61,079 nt of DNA. It comes from Lachnospiraceae bacterium. GTDB lineage: Bacteria; Bacillota; Clostridia; Lachnospirales; Lachnospiraceae. The DNA lies in contig JAFZVZ010000012.1 in the NCBI GenBank assembly GCA_017617545.1, forward strand, positions 1-61,079, written 5' to 3'. Below, piece by piece: positions 15,828-24,029 of this stretch (positions are counted from its first letter, which is position 1; the number at the start of each line of letters is the position of its first letter). The position numbers and the translations under genes are program-made. The notes beneath the pieces are model-generated. The model saw only the letters and a list, made by a program, of their open reading frames with translations. It was not told the origin of the DNA and ran no database searches.

Positions 15828-17222
15828 TTACTCTCCGAAGCACAGTTTCAGCACGTCTGCCGGCTTCATGTTCTGCACGCCGAATTCGTCCGTCAGGCCT
15901 CCCTCGGCTTCCGTATTCCATGTGAAGCGGCCGGCGGCATCACTTTCCAGTTTCAGGTAGGTATCAGGGTTGCACAGGCGCGCCGGGTATCTGCGATACC
16001 ACTCCTTGTAATACTTCGACATGTAGGCATCCGCAAGTTTGTACGCCTCGCACTCCTCGGATAGACCGATGGCTCCAATCGCAACACCACCGCCGGGCTG
16101 TCCCGTGCGGCTCATATGGCCGTTGGTCGAATGAACGATCAGAATGCTTCCGTCATCGCAGGTGCCGAGCGAAATCCACACATGCCCCTTGATGCTGATG
16201 ACATCGCCGGGTTTCAGGCACGGAACCTCACCCGTCGCGGAGATCATGTTCGGCTGGTCGCTGTTCTCCGAAGGCAGCATCAGCTCTCTCGAAAAATCGC
16301 CCCATCCGCGGTCGGCAAGCTTGCCCGCCATCTTCGTGGAGCTGCCCACGTAACCGTCCTTGCCGCTCTCCGTCTCCATCGTGTTGTAGACCACCCAGCC
16401 GACGAAGCCGGAGCAATCAAGCCCCGCGTAATAGTACTCGTTGTATGCTCCGAACGGATAGTAACTTGTCTTCGGATCGCGCAGATCCGCATTGTCATCC
16501 TTGTCGCGGAACGTGTAATTCTCGTCCTGTTCGTTGAAAAACTTCACCCAGTCCGGCGAAACGCCGAGGGTTCTCGCCTGGATCGCGCTTCCCTCGTCCT
16601 GCCAGTCCCAACCGCCGCCATACACGTAGAGTGTCGTGCCGACCGGCATCATTGATGTCTTAATGAAGTTGATGAGCGTCTTCTCGCCCGGTGTTCCCTT
16701 CACGACAGGTTCGTACGCTGCCGCTGCCTCACCGATCTCCGTCACATCGACGACAACGTCATCCTTGACGGTAATGCGGTAGTCGTAGCCCTCCTTCAGC
16801 TTGTTCTGGATCGGATACAGCAGATTGTCGTCCGCATCCTCCGCGGAATTGTCGATAGCGTAAATCTTCTCGCTCCCGTCGATGCTGAAACGGTACAGGA
16901 ACTGCGCGATATTTTCCTTCTTCGTATCAGGCTCGCCGTAATCCTTCACGCCTAGATACTTCGCCTCGTACACCGCCTCGCCGGTCTCCGAGGGCGTCAC
17001 CGTCGGTGTTGCGGGCGCATCCGTCGGCTCTGCAGTAGGGGTTGCCTCAGAGGTCGGAGTTGCCTCCGCCGTGGGTGTCGCCTCCGTCGTCGGGGTTGCT
17101 TCACTCACGGGCGTCGCCGTGGGCGTCTTCTCCTCCGGCTCCTGATTGCCGCACGCCACCGCCGTCAACACAAGCATTGTCATGACAGCCAGCGCTGCCG
17201 CAGTTCGTCTGATCTTTCGCAT
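15828..17222 (-). CDS. NlpC/P60-like lipoprotein (putative cell-wall peptidase)
   Basis: 464 aa. A signal peptide ending in the lipobox TAVACG is followed by a Thr-Pro-Thr-x-Glu-Ala repeat linker (about residues 30-75), a middle domain of about 150 residues, and a C-terminal papain-like domain. Catalytic-type residues are Cys in GLDCSGFVGWV, His in KGHVWISLG and a third polar His in IVHSTNG. Such domains cleave peptidoglycan stem peptides; here it would act at the outer face of the membrane. The start at 17222 follows GAGGAGATTGGAAT. The ORF extends upstream without a signal peptide and was trimmed. Monocistronic, promoter at 17286-17314. Confidence 0.82.
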   Translation of the reverse strand: MRKIRRTAAALAVMTMLVLTAVACGNQEPEEKTPTATPVSEATPTTEATPTAEATPTSEATPTAEPTDAPATPTVTPSETGEAVYEAKYLGVKDYGEPDTKKENIAQFLYRFSIDGSEKIYAIDNSAEDADDNLLYPIQNKLKEGYDYRITVKDDVVVDVTEIGEAAAAYEPVVKGTPGEKTLINFIKTSMMPVGTTLYVYGGGWDWQDEGSAIQARTLGVSPDWVKFFNEQDENYTFRDKDDNADLRDPKTSYYPFGAYNEYYYAGLDCSGFVGWVVYNTMETESGKDGYVGSSTKMAGKLADRGWGDFSRELMLPSENSDQPNMISATGEVPCLKPGDVISIKGHVWISLGTCDDGSILIVHSTNGHMSRTGQPGGGVAIGAIGLSEECEAYKLADAYMSKYYKEWYRRYPARLCNPDTYLKLESDAAGRFTWNTEAEGGLTDEFGVQNMKPADVLKLCFGE

Positions 17223-17285
17223 ATTCCAATCTCCTCTTTCTCCATCCCGTTCGCATCCGGGCATAATCACGTAATCACTGTTACA

Positions 17286-17314
17286 ATAATACGCTCTAAC
17301 GCCTCTCTTATCAA
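17286..17314 (-). promoter_or_regulatory. Promoter of the NlpC/P60 lipoprotein gene
   Basis: Minus strand TTGATA (17309-17314), 17-bp spacer, TATTAT (17286-17291). An inverted repeat TTGCAAC...GTTGCA lies just upstream of the -35 (about 17316-17337). Confidence 0.7.
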
Positions 17315-17482
17315 GATGCAACTGTCGTACCGTTGCAATAGTGCAAAACTGACAACTATTCTGACAATTCAGCGTTGTAATCGTCCACAAAACAAATGCG
17401 GCCTGTCCCGGAAGCCGCAGCTCCGCGGGGCAGACCGCGTTGATCACATTGATTTTAGCCGGATCATTTTCCCATGACGCAC

Positions 17483-18283
17483 TTATACCGGGAAGCAGAC
17501 TTCCGTCAGGTACTCGTCGGGATTTTGCGTCTGCACGGGACCCACATGGTAAATGTTGAACATGGGACCGGTCACCTGGTACCCGTTGTCCCGGATCCAC
17601 GAAACGACAGTCGCCATCGCGTCTCCCATCTGGTCGTAGCTGCCCTTGACGAAGCAGCTCGCAACTCTGATTTCCGGCAGCGTCTTGAATTTGACGTGCT
17701 CGGTGTCCTCGTACGTGCCCTTCACGGTCATCCACACAAGGATGGAAACATCGGATTCCTTAAACTCGGGATCGAGGAACTCCGCGGCCGCGAGACACGG
17801 CTCCGCCGGGATCAGGGGCGTCTTGCACTCCTGCAGCATCCCCCACGCCATCCCCTCGTCCTCGTAGCGGGGAATGATCGTCTGCACCGTCGCGGCATAG
17901 CGCTCCGGAATCGTCTTTACTGTAACATCAAAACTCATGGTTAGCTCCTTTCGCAACCTCTTTCGGGCTGATTCCAGAAGCATCAGCTTGTACTCCGTCT
18001 CCTTCTGCGTCTCCGCCAGCTCGCGCTCTCTCTGCGAGAGGTACTCGTCCAGCTTGTCCCTGTCGTCGTAGATCTCCAGCACACGCGCAATATCGGCCAG
18101 GCCAAAGCCCATATCCTTCAGCGCGGTGATCCTCGCGGCAGTGTACAGCTGTTCTTCACGGTAATAGCGGTACCCGGAAAATGTATCGATCTCGGCCGGT
18201 TTCAGCAGCCCGATATCATCGTAATGACGGAGCATTCGGATGCTCACTCTGGATAATTTCGAAAAATCACCTATTTTCAGCAT
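17483..18283 (-). CDS. MerR-family regulator with GyrI-like effector domain
   Basis: 266 aa: N-terminal MerR winged helix-turn-helix (MLKIGDFSKLSRVSIRMLRHYDDIGLLKP...SGYRYY), a coiled-coil dimerisation helix (about residues 80-125), and a C-terminal GyrI/BmrR-like small-molecule binding domain ending GPMFNIYHVGPVQTQNPDEYLTEVCFPV. Members activate multidrug-efflux or detoxification genes by untwisting a long-spacer promoter. The start at 18283 follows GGGAGG. Its own promoter has a 19-bp spacer with a palindrome inside, indicating autoregulation. Confidence 0.9.
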   Translation of the reverse strand: MLKIGDFSKLSRVSIRMLRHYDDIGLLKPAEIDTFSGYRYYREEQLYTAARITALKDMGFGLADIARVLEIYDDRDKLDEYLSQRERELAETQKETEYKLMLLESARKRLRKELTMSFDVTVKTIPERYAATVQTIIPRYEDEGMAWGMLQECKTPLIPAEPCLAAAEFLDPEFKESDVSILVWMTVKGTYEDTEHVKFKTLPEIRVASCFVKGSYDQMGDAMATVVSWIRDNGYQVTGPMFNIYHVGPVQTQNPDEYLTEVCFPV

Positions 18284-18351
18284 GCTTGTTGCCTCCCATG
18301 GGTATGCCGCTTTCCTGCGGTCCACGGCATCATTTTCTTGAGCTCGACGTC

Positions 18352-18382
18352 AGTGTAAACCCTCACACGGTGTGAGAGTCAA
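18352..18382 (-). promoter_or_regulatory. MerR-type promoter with 19-bp spacer and internal operator
   Basis: Minus strand TTGACT (18377-18382), 19-bp spacer, TACACT (18352-18357). The spacer carries CTCACAC-x-GTGTGAG (18362-18376). A long spacer around a palindrome is the hallmark of MerR-activated promoters. Confidence 0.8.
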
Positions 18383-18395
18383 GCGGAAAATGAAA

Positions 18396-19202
18396 TTATT
18401 TTCCGACTTTTTTGCAGATATACAACAGATGGCTCGAGGCACCCAGAAGTTCGCGCTTCTCGCACGTCGCCAGATGGTACCGAAGGAACTCCTTAAACTG
18501 CTCGTCCGTCATCGAAAAATCCGTCCGATCCTCCGCGAGCTCCAGCACCGTGTCGACAGCTGCCGTGGCCAGATGCTCCACCGGCTCATCCCGGAACAGG
18601 TCCTCAAACTCGACGATGTCATAGCCCGTGAACAGCTGCTCCGCGTAGTGCTTCGTGCGGTATTCTTCGTCGAAGTTCTCCTCCATGCCGAGATGGAGCG
18701 TCTCCTTCAGATAGTTGTCGAACAGGATCGCGTATACCGAGAGGAACGCGAACATCATGATGCCTCCCGCCTTCGTCACGCGGATCGTCTCACGGATCGT
18801 CCTGCGCACATCCGCTGACTCATAAAGATGGTACATCGGCCCGAACGACAGCGTCACATCGAACGCTCCGTCCGCGAATGCCGAAAGGTCCGTCGCATCC
18901 CCCTGCACTGCCTGAAGCCGCACGGTTTCCTCCGGCAACAGCGCCTTCTTCCGGCGAAGCACCTCCAGGTTCTTCTCCACAAGCTCCACCGCGGTCACAT
19001 CGTAGCCCTCCTTCGCAAGCGCCACCGAATACCGGCCGGTCGCCGCGCCGAGCTCGATCAGCTTCGCCCCCGGCTTTGCATATCGATGGATGTACTCCAT
19101 CGTCGTCGCAAACTCGAGCTGCCCGTGACGGCTCCGCTCCAGCCGCGTGTCCTCCTCCACCTCGTCGTAAAAGCCCTTCACGATCTTCAACCTCTCATCC
19201 AT
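18396..19202 (-). CDS. Class I SAM-dependent methyltransferase
   Basis: 268 aa with a Rossmann-type methyltransferase core. Motif I is LIELGAATGRYSVALAKEG, the acidic ribose-binding residue is in VTAVELVEKN, the QGDATDLSAF loop follows, and motif IV is VTLSFGPMYHL. It is closest to the small-molecule methyltransferase group; the substrate is unknown. The start at 19202 follows AAAGGAGAGACATC. Its stop lies just upstream of the MerR promoter region; it is transcribed separately from the 25-aa gene, because terminator 19280-19313 lies between them. Confidence 0.85.
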   Translation of the reverse strand: MDERLKIVKGFYDEVEEDTRLERSRHGQLEFATTMEYIHRYAKPGAKLIELGAATGRYSVALAKEGYDVTAVELVEKNLEVLRRKKALLPEETVRLQAVQGDATDLSAFADGAFDVTLSFGPMYHLYESADVRRTIRETIRVTKAGGIMMFAFLSVYAILFDNYLKETLHLGMEENFDEEYRTKHYAEQLFTGYDIVEFEDLFRDEPVEHLATAAVDTVLELAEDRTDFSMTDEQFKEFLRYHLATCEKRELLGASSHLLYICKKVGK

Positions 19203-19279
19203 GATGTCTCTCCTTTCCCTGAGGCGGTTCTCCCTGTCCTGCATTTTTGCGTTTTCACATACCTGATGCTGCAGATACA

Positions 19280-19313
19280 AAAAGGCCGCCGATCCGGATG
19301 GACCAGCGGCCTT
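19280..19313 (-). terminator. Terminator of the 25-aa gene
   Basis: Minus strand AAAGGCCGC / GCGGCCTTT (9 bp) with a partly paired 16-nt loop, followed by TTTG. It lies 47 bp after the stop of the small ORF. Confidence 0.8.
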
Positions 19314-19359
19314 TACATTTCACATCAGTACTGCAAGTTCGCCGTATTCCTCATCCGTA

Positions 19360-19437
19360 TCACAACCGAAGACCGCTGACATTACCGTCGACCGTCTTAG
19401 AGTTGGGATTGGAATTAGAGGATACCATTGCGTACAT
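19360..19437 (-). CDS. Candidate 25-aa peptide gene, own promoter and terminator
   Basis: ATG at 19437, TGA at 19360-19362, 25 codons. The peptide starts MYAMVSS, is Ser/Asn-rich in the middle and ends DGNVSGLRL; it has no signal peptide and no TM segment. Gene signals are complete: promoter TTGACA-17-TATAGT (19468-19496), GAGGAG eight bases before the ATG, and terminator 19280-19313, giving a transcript of about 190 nt. No other credible gene lies in 19203-19518. I do not recognise the peptide. It could be a secreted or modified signal, a short regulatory protein, or an ORF on a regulatory RNA. Confidence 0.6.
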   Translation of the reverse strand: MYAMVSSNSNPNSKTVDGNVSGLRL

Positions 19438-19467
19438 AAGATGAACTCCTCGAAAAATATTGGGCTA

Positions 19468-19496
19468 ACTATACTACAAGGTTTTTCGATTGTCAA
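19468..19496 (-). promoter_or_regulatory. Promoter of the 25-aa gene
   Basis: Minus strand TTGACA (19491-19496), 17-bp spacer, TATAGT (19468-19473). Confidence 0.8.
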
Positions 19497-19518
19497 TCTT
19501 CATTTTCCCCTGCGTGAT

Positions 19519-20916
19519 TCATTCCGGAGCCGCTTCTGCGGCAAAAAGCACAATGGTCATATGCTTCCCGTCGCCTGTGATGACGGTTCCCGGAACCGGG
19601 TCTGATCCCGTGATCTTAGCATTCATGTCGGGATCATGGTTGCTCGGGTCCCAGCAGTAATACACCGTGACATTGGTTATTCCCGCCTGTTTCAGCTCCT
19701 CCTCGAGAGTTTCCACTGCATCCGCATAATAGATGCCTCTCAGATTCGGCAGCGTGTACGACGGTGCCGATGTCGCCGTCTCCTCCGTTTCCGAAGGATC
19801 CTCCGTAGTATGGAAACCTGCATACTGACGGTCGTCGATCTCGCGTACGGTCTGCTCGTCAAGAACCCCGTCGGAGACGAAAAGCTTCGCACTCACATTT
19901 TCGTATCTGCCGTAGTACAAATAGTGGAACACATAGTCTTCTCCCTCGTCGATAGCAAACCAACTCTGTACATGCTGCTCGCCATCCTCGTCGTAGTACA
20001 CGATGCGGCGCGCCAGCACCTCGTCCGTAAACTCCTCCGGCCGGAAGATCGGCGAGTTCGTCGCGTTGTAAAACTCTTCGCCCACCACCGTGACCGGATC
20101 CTCACGACCGGCCACATCGTACACTTCAACATCCGCCGCGCTGACCAGACGCTCCTCGTAATTCACCGTGTCTTCCTTCTTCCGCACGATGACACCGATA
20201 AAGTTTTTGTACCCGTCATCGTCTTTCTTGATAAACCACACGGCATCGTATCGGTCATAATCGGTATCCCTGTGCGTTGCGGAGTTGAACCTGTACTCAG
20301 CGAGCAGATCCGGTGACAGATATTTGTAAAAATCGTTCTTCCGGATATCCGACATAGTAATGAGGTGTTCGCCTGCGACAAGGCTGTTCCAGGACGCAAA
20401 CGGAAGCGGTTCGCCCGCGTCCGGATCCGGAGTAGGAGTAGGTCGCTGCCCCATCGTCGGCGTCGGTGTGAATACCGGAAAATCCGGCGGCGGAGTCGGT
20501 GTCGTCTCCGGCAAACTCGGCGTAGGCGTAGCCGTCGTATCCGGCAGTCCCGGAGTCGGCGTATATGCCGGCTCCATCGTCGGCGTCGTCTCCGGTACAC
20601 CCTGCGTCGGTGTAGCCGTCGTTTCGATCTTCATCGTCGGTGTCGCTGCCGTCTTGCCCGGTCTTTCGTTATTGCCCGGCTTGGCCGTCGGCACACCCAG
20701 TTTCATTATGGCGATACCGATCGCCAGCACGGCTGCTGCCGCCGCGATCCCCATCGCGGGGCGGAGCCATTTTCCGCGGGACGCCTTGCCCGCTCCTTCC
20801 GAATTGCCCACATAAGCTGCTTTCTTCTGATCCGCTCTGTACGGATCTGCTTCCTCGATCAACTTCTCGTCAATCCCGGAGAGCATTTGTAACATATCGT
20901 TATCTTCCGTCTTCAT
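19519..20916 (-). CDS. Anti-sigma-like membrane protein with C-terminal PASTA domain
   Basis: 465 aa: cytoplasmic N-terminus of about 60 residues (MKTEDNDMLQMLSGIDEKLI), one TM helix (AMGIAAAAAVLAIGIAIMKLG), a Thr-Pro-rich linker (about 85-180), an extracytoplasmic domain, and a final 70 residues resembling a PASTA domain (LPNLRGIYYADAVETL..., GSDPVPGTVITGDG). PASTA domains bind peptidoglycan fragments or beta-lactams in Ser/Thr kinases and PBPs. The start ATG overlaps the sigma-factor stop (ATGA), indicating translational coupling. I infer a sigma-factor regulator that reads cell-wall state. Confidence 0.75.
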   Translation of the reverse strand: MKTEDNDMLQMLSGIDEKLIEEADPYRADQKKAAYVGNSEGAGKASRGKWLRPAMGIAAAAAVLAIGIAIMKLGVPTAKPGNNERPGKTAATPTMKIETTATPTQGVPETTPTMEPAYTPTPGLPDTTATPTPSLPETTPTPPPDFPVFTPTPTMGQRPTPTPDPDAGEPLPFASWNSLVAGEHLITMSDIRKNDFYKYLSPDLLAEYRFNSATHRDTDYDRYDAVWFIKKDDDGYKNFIGVIVRKKEDTVNYEERLVSAADVEVYDVAGREDPVTVVGEEFYNATNSPIFRPEEFTDEVLARRIVYYDEDGEQHVQSWFAIDEGEDYVFHYLYYGRYENVSAKLFVSDGVLDEQTVREIDDRQYAGFHTTEDPSETEETATSAPSYTLPNLRGIYYADAVETLEEELKQAGITNVTVYYCWDPSNHDPDMNAKITGSDPVPGTVITGDGKHMTIVLFAAEAAPE

Positions 20917-21473
20917 AAGGGAAACCCTTCCTTTCTCAGCTTCGCTTCCAGCTTCCGCCGCATCCGGTAGAGGATGGACAGCGTCTTGCTCTCGCTGATC
21001 CCGTGGAGTTCCGCGATCCTGCGCACCGGCAGGAGATACCACACCTTCTGCACGAACACCTTGCGGTACAGCTCCTTCTGTCCCGCAAGAAACTCGTTGA
21101 TGCTCCGCAGCAGCGCCTCCTCGTTCAGATCCTCCTCGGAAGACCCGAGCACAGGCAGTACATTTTCCAACTCGGAAAATGAGGCTTCCGCCGCTCCCTC
21201 TCCTCTCTTCTTGCTCGCGGCGCTCCGATACCGGTCAATCGAGAGATTGCGGGCGATTCGCCCGAGGTACACACGAAGATTGTCCGGTTGGTTCGGCGGT
21301 ATGGAGTTCCACGCACGCAACAGCGTATCGTTAACGCACTCCTCCGCGTCCTCACGGTTGCCCAAAACGCCATAGGAAACCGACCGGCAGTATCCGGCAT
21401 ACTTCTTCTCGGTCTCCCTGATCGCGTCTTCCGACCGCGCCAGAAACAGTTTGAGGATCTCGCAGTCTTCCAT
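20913..21473 (-). CDS. ECF-like RNA polymerase sigma factor
   Basis: 186 aa. Region 2: GNREDAEECVNDTLLRAWNSIPP...LRVYLGRIARNLSIDRYR. Region 4: FVQKVWYLLPVRRIAELHGISESKTLSILYRMRRKLEAKLRKEG. GGTGG lies ten bases before the ATG. It shares a 4-bp ATGA overlap with the PASTA-containing anti-sigma-like gene, and is unrelated in detail to the other sigma/anti-sigma pair at 9.3-11.3 kb. The target regulon is not visible. Confidence 0.9.
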   Translation of the reverse strand: MEDCEILKLFLARSEDAIRETEKKYAGYCRSVSYGVLGNREDAEECVNDTLLRAWNSIPPNQPDNLRVYLGRIARNLSIDRYRSAASKKRGEGAAEASFSELENVLPVLGSSEEDLNEEALLRSINEFLAGQKELYRKVFVQKVWYLLPVRRIAELHGISESKTLSILYRMRRKLEAKLRKEGFPL

Positions 21474-21607
21474 AAAAGCTTAACCACCTTATCACAAATG
21501 CATTTGTCGGGAACACGGATACATCCGCGCTCCATCAACCTTCACCCGTACAGACGGAAAAAGATACGGGCAGATTGCATTTTCCGCACAAAAAGTCTAT
21601 AAACACC

Positions 21608-22522
21608 TCACTTTACTTCGAATTTGCACGTATACCCGCCTGCCTCAAGCCGGTATTTCCCCGCCGCAAGCTGGCCGGGTATCTCAAGGTAATTCTCATC
21701 AAACATGTGCGCTCCCGAGTGGTTCGGGTATTTCTCGGTGACGCTTACAAACGGTACACTCTCGCCTTTTCGGTACAGCGCAGTGTCCGTCCACTCCAGG
21801 CCCTCGTCAGTTCCGTTGCCGAGGCGGTAGTACAACTTCCCGCAACTGTACTCATATACCTCGAGCACGATCTTGCCCTCCTCCGGCACGCGTCTGCACT
21901 CCTCAGGTTCGTCCGTACGCGCAAGCACAAGCCCCGGAAGATGCTCTCCCTCCGCGAGGTACTTCTTGAACACCTCGTGCAGTTCCTTCAGTTTATCACT
22001 GTACTCGCGCGGAAAGATCATCGAGGAGAACCACACATCCGGCTTACCGTCGAAGTCAAACGTATAACCATACGTCTCGCCGTCGCACACAAACTCGTCC
22101 GTGAACTCCCTGTTGTGCCACTGCTCCATGCAGTACCTGCAGAAGACTTCCTTGAGTTCCTCCATAATGCTGATGTCGACGAGGTACTCGTCCACCTTCG
22201 GATCCTCGCAGTACCATTCAGCGTGCTCAATCGAGATGCGCGCGTGCGCATCATCCACGGCCTCAACCGTCTCCCGGTGTGAATTGCCGTTCATGTTGCC
22301 GCCGTAGTGGTATTCATACTTCACCAGCGTATTGCCGGCATACTCGCTCTTCGCCGCGGAGTTTCGGTCGTTCCCGCTCTGCGCGTTCTTTCCGGCCGCT
22401 TCGTTTATCACCGGCGCTCCGTCCGTACCGTTCTTTCCGCCCTGCTTGTTGCCTGCCGGCTTTCCACCCGTCTCGTTATCCTCCGGCTTCTTTCTTCCGA
22501 ACAACTTGTCAAACAGTCCCAT
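21608..22522 (-). CDS. Conserved-looking hypothetical protein
   Basis: 304 aa. It starts MGLFDKLFGRKK (a short amphipathic start seen in many cytoplasmic accessory proteins), followed by a low-complexity Gly/Asn/Lys/Ala linker (residues 13-60) and a 240-residue domain. That domain has Cys/Trp-rich segments (EWYCEDPKVDEYLVDI; VFCRYCMEQWHN) and a C-terminal beta-rich part (KYPNHSGAHMFDENYLEIPGQLAAGKYRLEAGGYTCKFEV) resembling an immunoglobulin-like fold. No catalytic motif and no signal peptide were seen; function unknown. Confidence 0.65.
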   Translation of the reverse strand: MGLFDKLFGRKKPEDNETGGKPAGNKQGGKNGTDGAPVINEAAGKNAQSGNDRNSAAKSEYAGNTLVKYEYHYGGNMNGNSHRETVEAVDDAHARISIEHAEWYCEDPKVDEYLVDISIMEELKEVFCRYCMEQWHNREFTDEFVCDGETYGYTFDFDGKPDVWFSSMIFPREYSDKLKELHEVFKKYLAEGEHLPGLVLARTDEPEECRRVPEEGKIVLEVYEYSCGKLYYRLGNGTDEGLEWTDTALYRKGESVPFVSVTEKYPNHSGAHMFDENYLEIPGQLAAGKYRLEAGGYTCKFEVK

Positions 22523-22656
22523 TTTCCATCCTCCCTAATCTGATCGCAAACCATTGCCTGATTGCATTTTAACACCCATTTTCCGCAAAAGAAAGATTGA
22601 TTATCTGTGTCAACGCTGATTTTCATCGCTACCCCCAAAACAGTATTCTTCAAAAA

Positions 22657-22698
22657 ACTGTTGACAACTGTTTTTAACTGTTATACACTGTTTACTGT
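22657..22698 (+). promoter_or_regulatory. GntR-ABC operon promoter with phased ACTGTT repeats
   Basis: TTGACA (22661-22666), 17-bp spacer, TACACT (22684-22689). The hexamer ACTGTT occurs at 22657, 22667, 22677 and 22687, exactly 10 bp apart, plus ACTGT at 22694. All copies face the same side of the helix and cover the promoter, as expected for cooperative binding of the YtrA-type regulator encoded first in the operon. Confidence 0.8.
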
Positions 22699-22761
22699 CA
22701 GGAGGAACTTCATCCTGCTTTTACACAAGTCAACTTTGTATTGTAATCGAAAGGATCTGCC

Positions 22762-23142
22762 ATGAGTATCATTATCAATAATTCTTCCATGGTGCCGGTC
22801 TATGAACAGTTGATGGCGCAGATCAAGCAGGCGATCATCAGCGGCGAACTCGCGGAGGGCGCGGTGCTCCCGTCCGTCAGAAATCTCTCCGCTGAGCTGC
22901 GGATCAGCGCGCTGACCGTCAAGAAAGCGTACGACCGACTGGAGGAGGAAGGCTTCGTGGTCACGGTTCACGGCAAGGGAACCTACGTGGCCGCCACAGA
23001 CCGGCAGCTGGCCGTTGAAGCCAGACGCAAGGCGGTTGAAGACGAAATGGATGCCGTCGTGCTGAAGGCCAGAGCCGTCGGTTTGGACGATGAGGAAATC
23101 CGGGATATCCTCGAGATCCTTCTGTCCGAACATCAATTATAA
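22762..23142 (+). CDS. GntR-family regulator, YtrA type
   Basis: 126 aa: GntR winged helix-turn-helix (PVYEQLMAQIKQAIISGELAEGAVLPSVRNLSAELRISALTVKKAYDRLEEEGFVVTVHGKGTYV) plus a short C-terminal dimerisation helix without a ligand domain. This size is typical of YtrA repressors of antibiotic-induced ABC transporters. AAAGGA precedes the ATG. The transporter genes follow after 17 bp. It probably represses its own operon through the phased repeats at 22657-22698. Confidence 0.92.
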   Translation: MSIIINNSSMVPVYEQLMAQIKQAIISGELAEGAVLPSVRNLSAELRISALTVKKAYDRLEEEGFVVTVHGKGTYVAATDRQLAVEARRKAVEDEMDAVVLKARAVGLDDEEIRDILEILLSEHQL

Positions 23143-23159
23143 CTATCGGGGGGATACCA

Positions 23160-24029
23160 ATGACAACGCAACATCCGGTTACGCTGAATAATCTGACAAA
23201 ACACTACGATGGATTTGACCTGAACGTTTCCATGACGCTCCCGAGCGGCACTGTCACAGGGCTGGTCGGGCGAAACGGATCCGGCAAGACCACTACGCTC
23301 AAAGCAATTCTCGGACTGATCAAGCCCGACGGAGGGGAAATTACCGTTCTGGGAAAGAATCCTCGGGAATTCACGGCACGCGACAAGGAAGACCTCGGTG
23401 TCATGATGACCAACCTCGGGTTGAAAGGAACGATCACCGTGACAACCGTGATCGCCATGCTCCGCGCGATGTACTCGTCATTTGACGAAGAGTTCTTTCT
23501 CCGCCAGTGCAAGGAACAACATTTGCCGCTCAAGAAAAAACTGCAGGAATTCTCAACGGGTATGAAGGCAAAGCTCTATGTTCTCATCGCGATCAGCCAC
23601 AATGCCAAACTGCTCATCCTGGATGAACCCACCGCGGGCCTCGACGTCGTATCCCGCACCGAGATGCTTGACCTTCTTCGGGAGTTTCTGGCACAGGACA
23701 GCGACCGCTCCGTCCTGATCAGTTCCCACATTTCCACGGATCTGGAAGGTCTGTGCGATAACATCTGTTTCATTTCGGACGGTCAGATCGCGCTGTGCGA
23801 GGACACCGACGTTATTCTCGACCAATACGGGATTCTCAAGGTCAGTGAAACAGACTTCGAAAGCCTGGACCACAGTCACATCCTGACAACCCGCAGGGAA
23901 TCCTACGGCTACTCCTGTCTGACAGATGAACGACAGTATTACATTGAAAATTATCCGTCAATCGTTGTTGAGAACGGCAGCATCGATAACGTTGCCATTC
24001 AGATCCTGACAGGGAGGAAACTATCATGA
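23160..24029 (+). CDS. ABC transporter ATP-binding protein (YtrB/BcrA-like)
   Basis: 289 aa. Walker A is GRNGSGKTT, the signature region EFSTGMKAKL is divergent (STGM instead of LSGGQ), Walker B is LLILDEPTAGLD, and the H-loop is SSHI. Divergent signatures of this form are common in YtrB-like subunits controlled by YtrA regulators. It pairs with the permease downstream (ATGA overlap). Likely an envelope-stress or antimicrobial-peptide export or repair system. Confidence 0.9.
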   Translation: MTTQHPVTLNNLTKHYDGFDLNVSMTLPSGTVTGLVGRNGSGKTTTLKAILGLIKPDGGEITVLGKNPREFTARDKEDLGVMMTNLGLKGTITVTTVIAMLRAMYSSFDEEFFLRQCKEQHLPLKKKLQEFSTGMKAKLYVLIAISHNAKLLILDEPTAGLDVVSRTEMLDLLREFLAQDSDRSVLISSHISTDLEGLCDNICFISDGQIALCEDTDVILDQYGILKVSETDFESLDHSHILTTRRESYGYSCLTDERQYYIENYPSIVVENGSIDNVAIQILTGRKLS

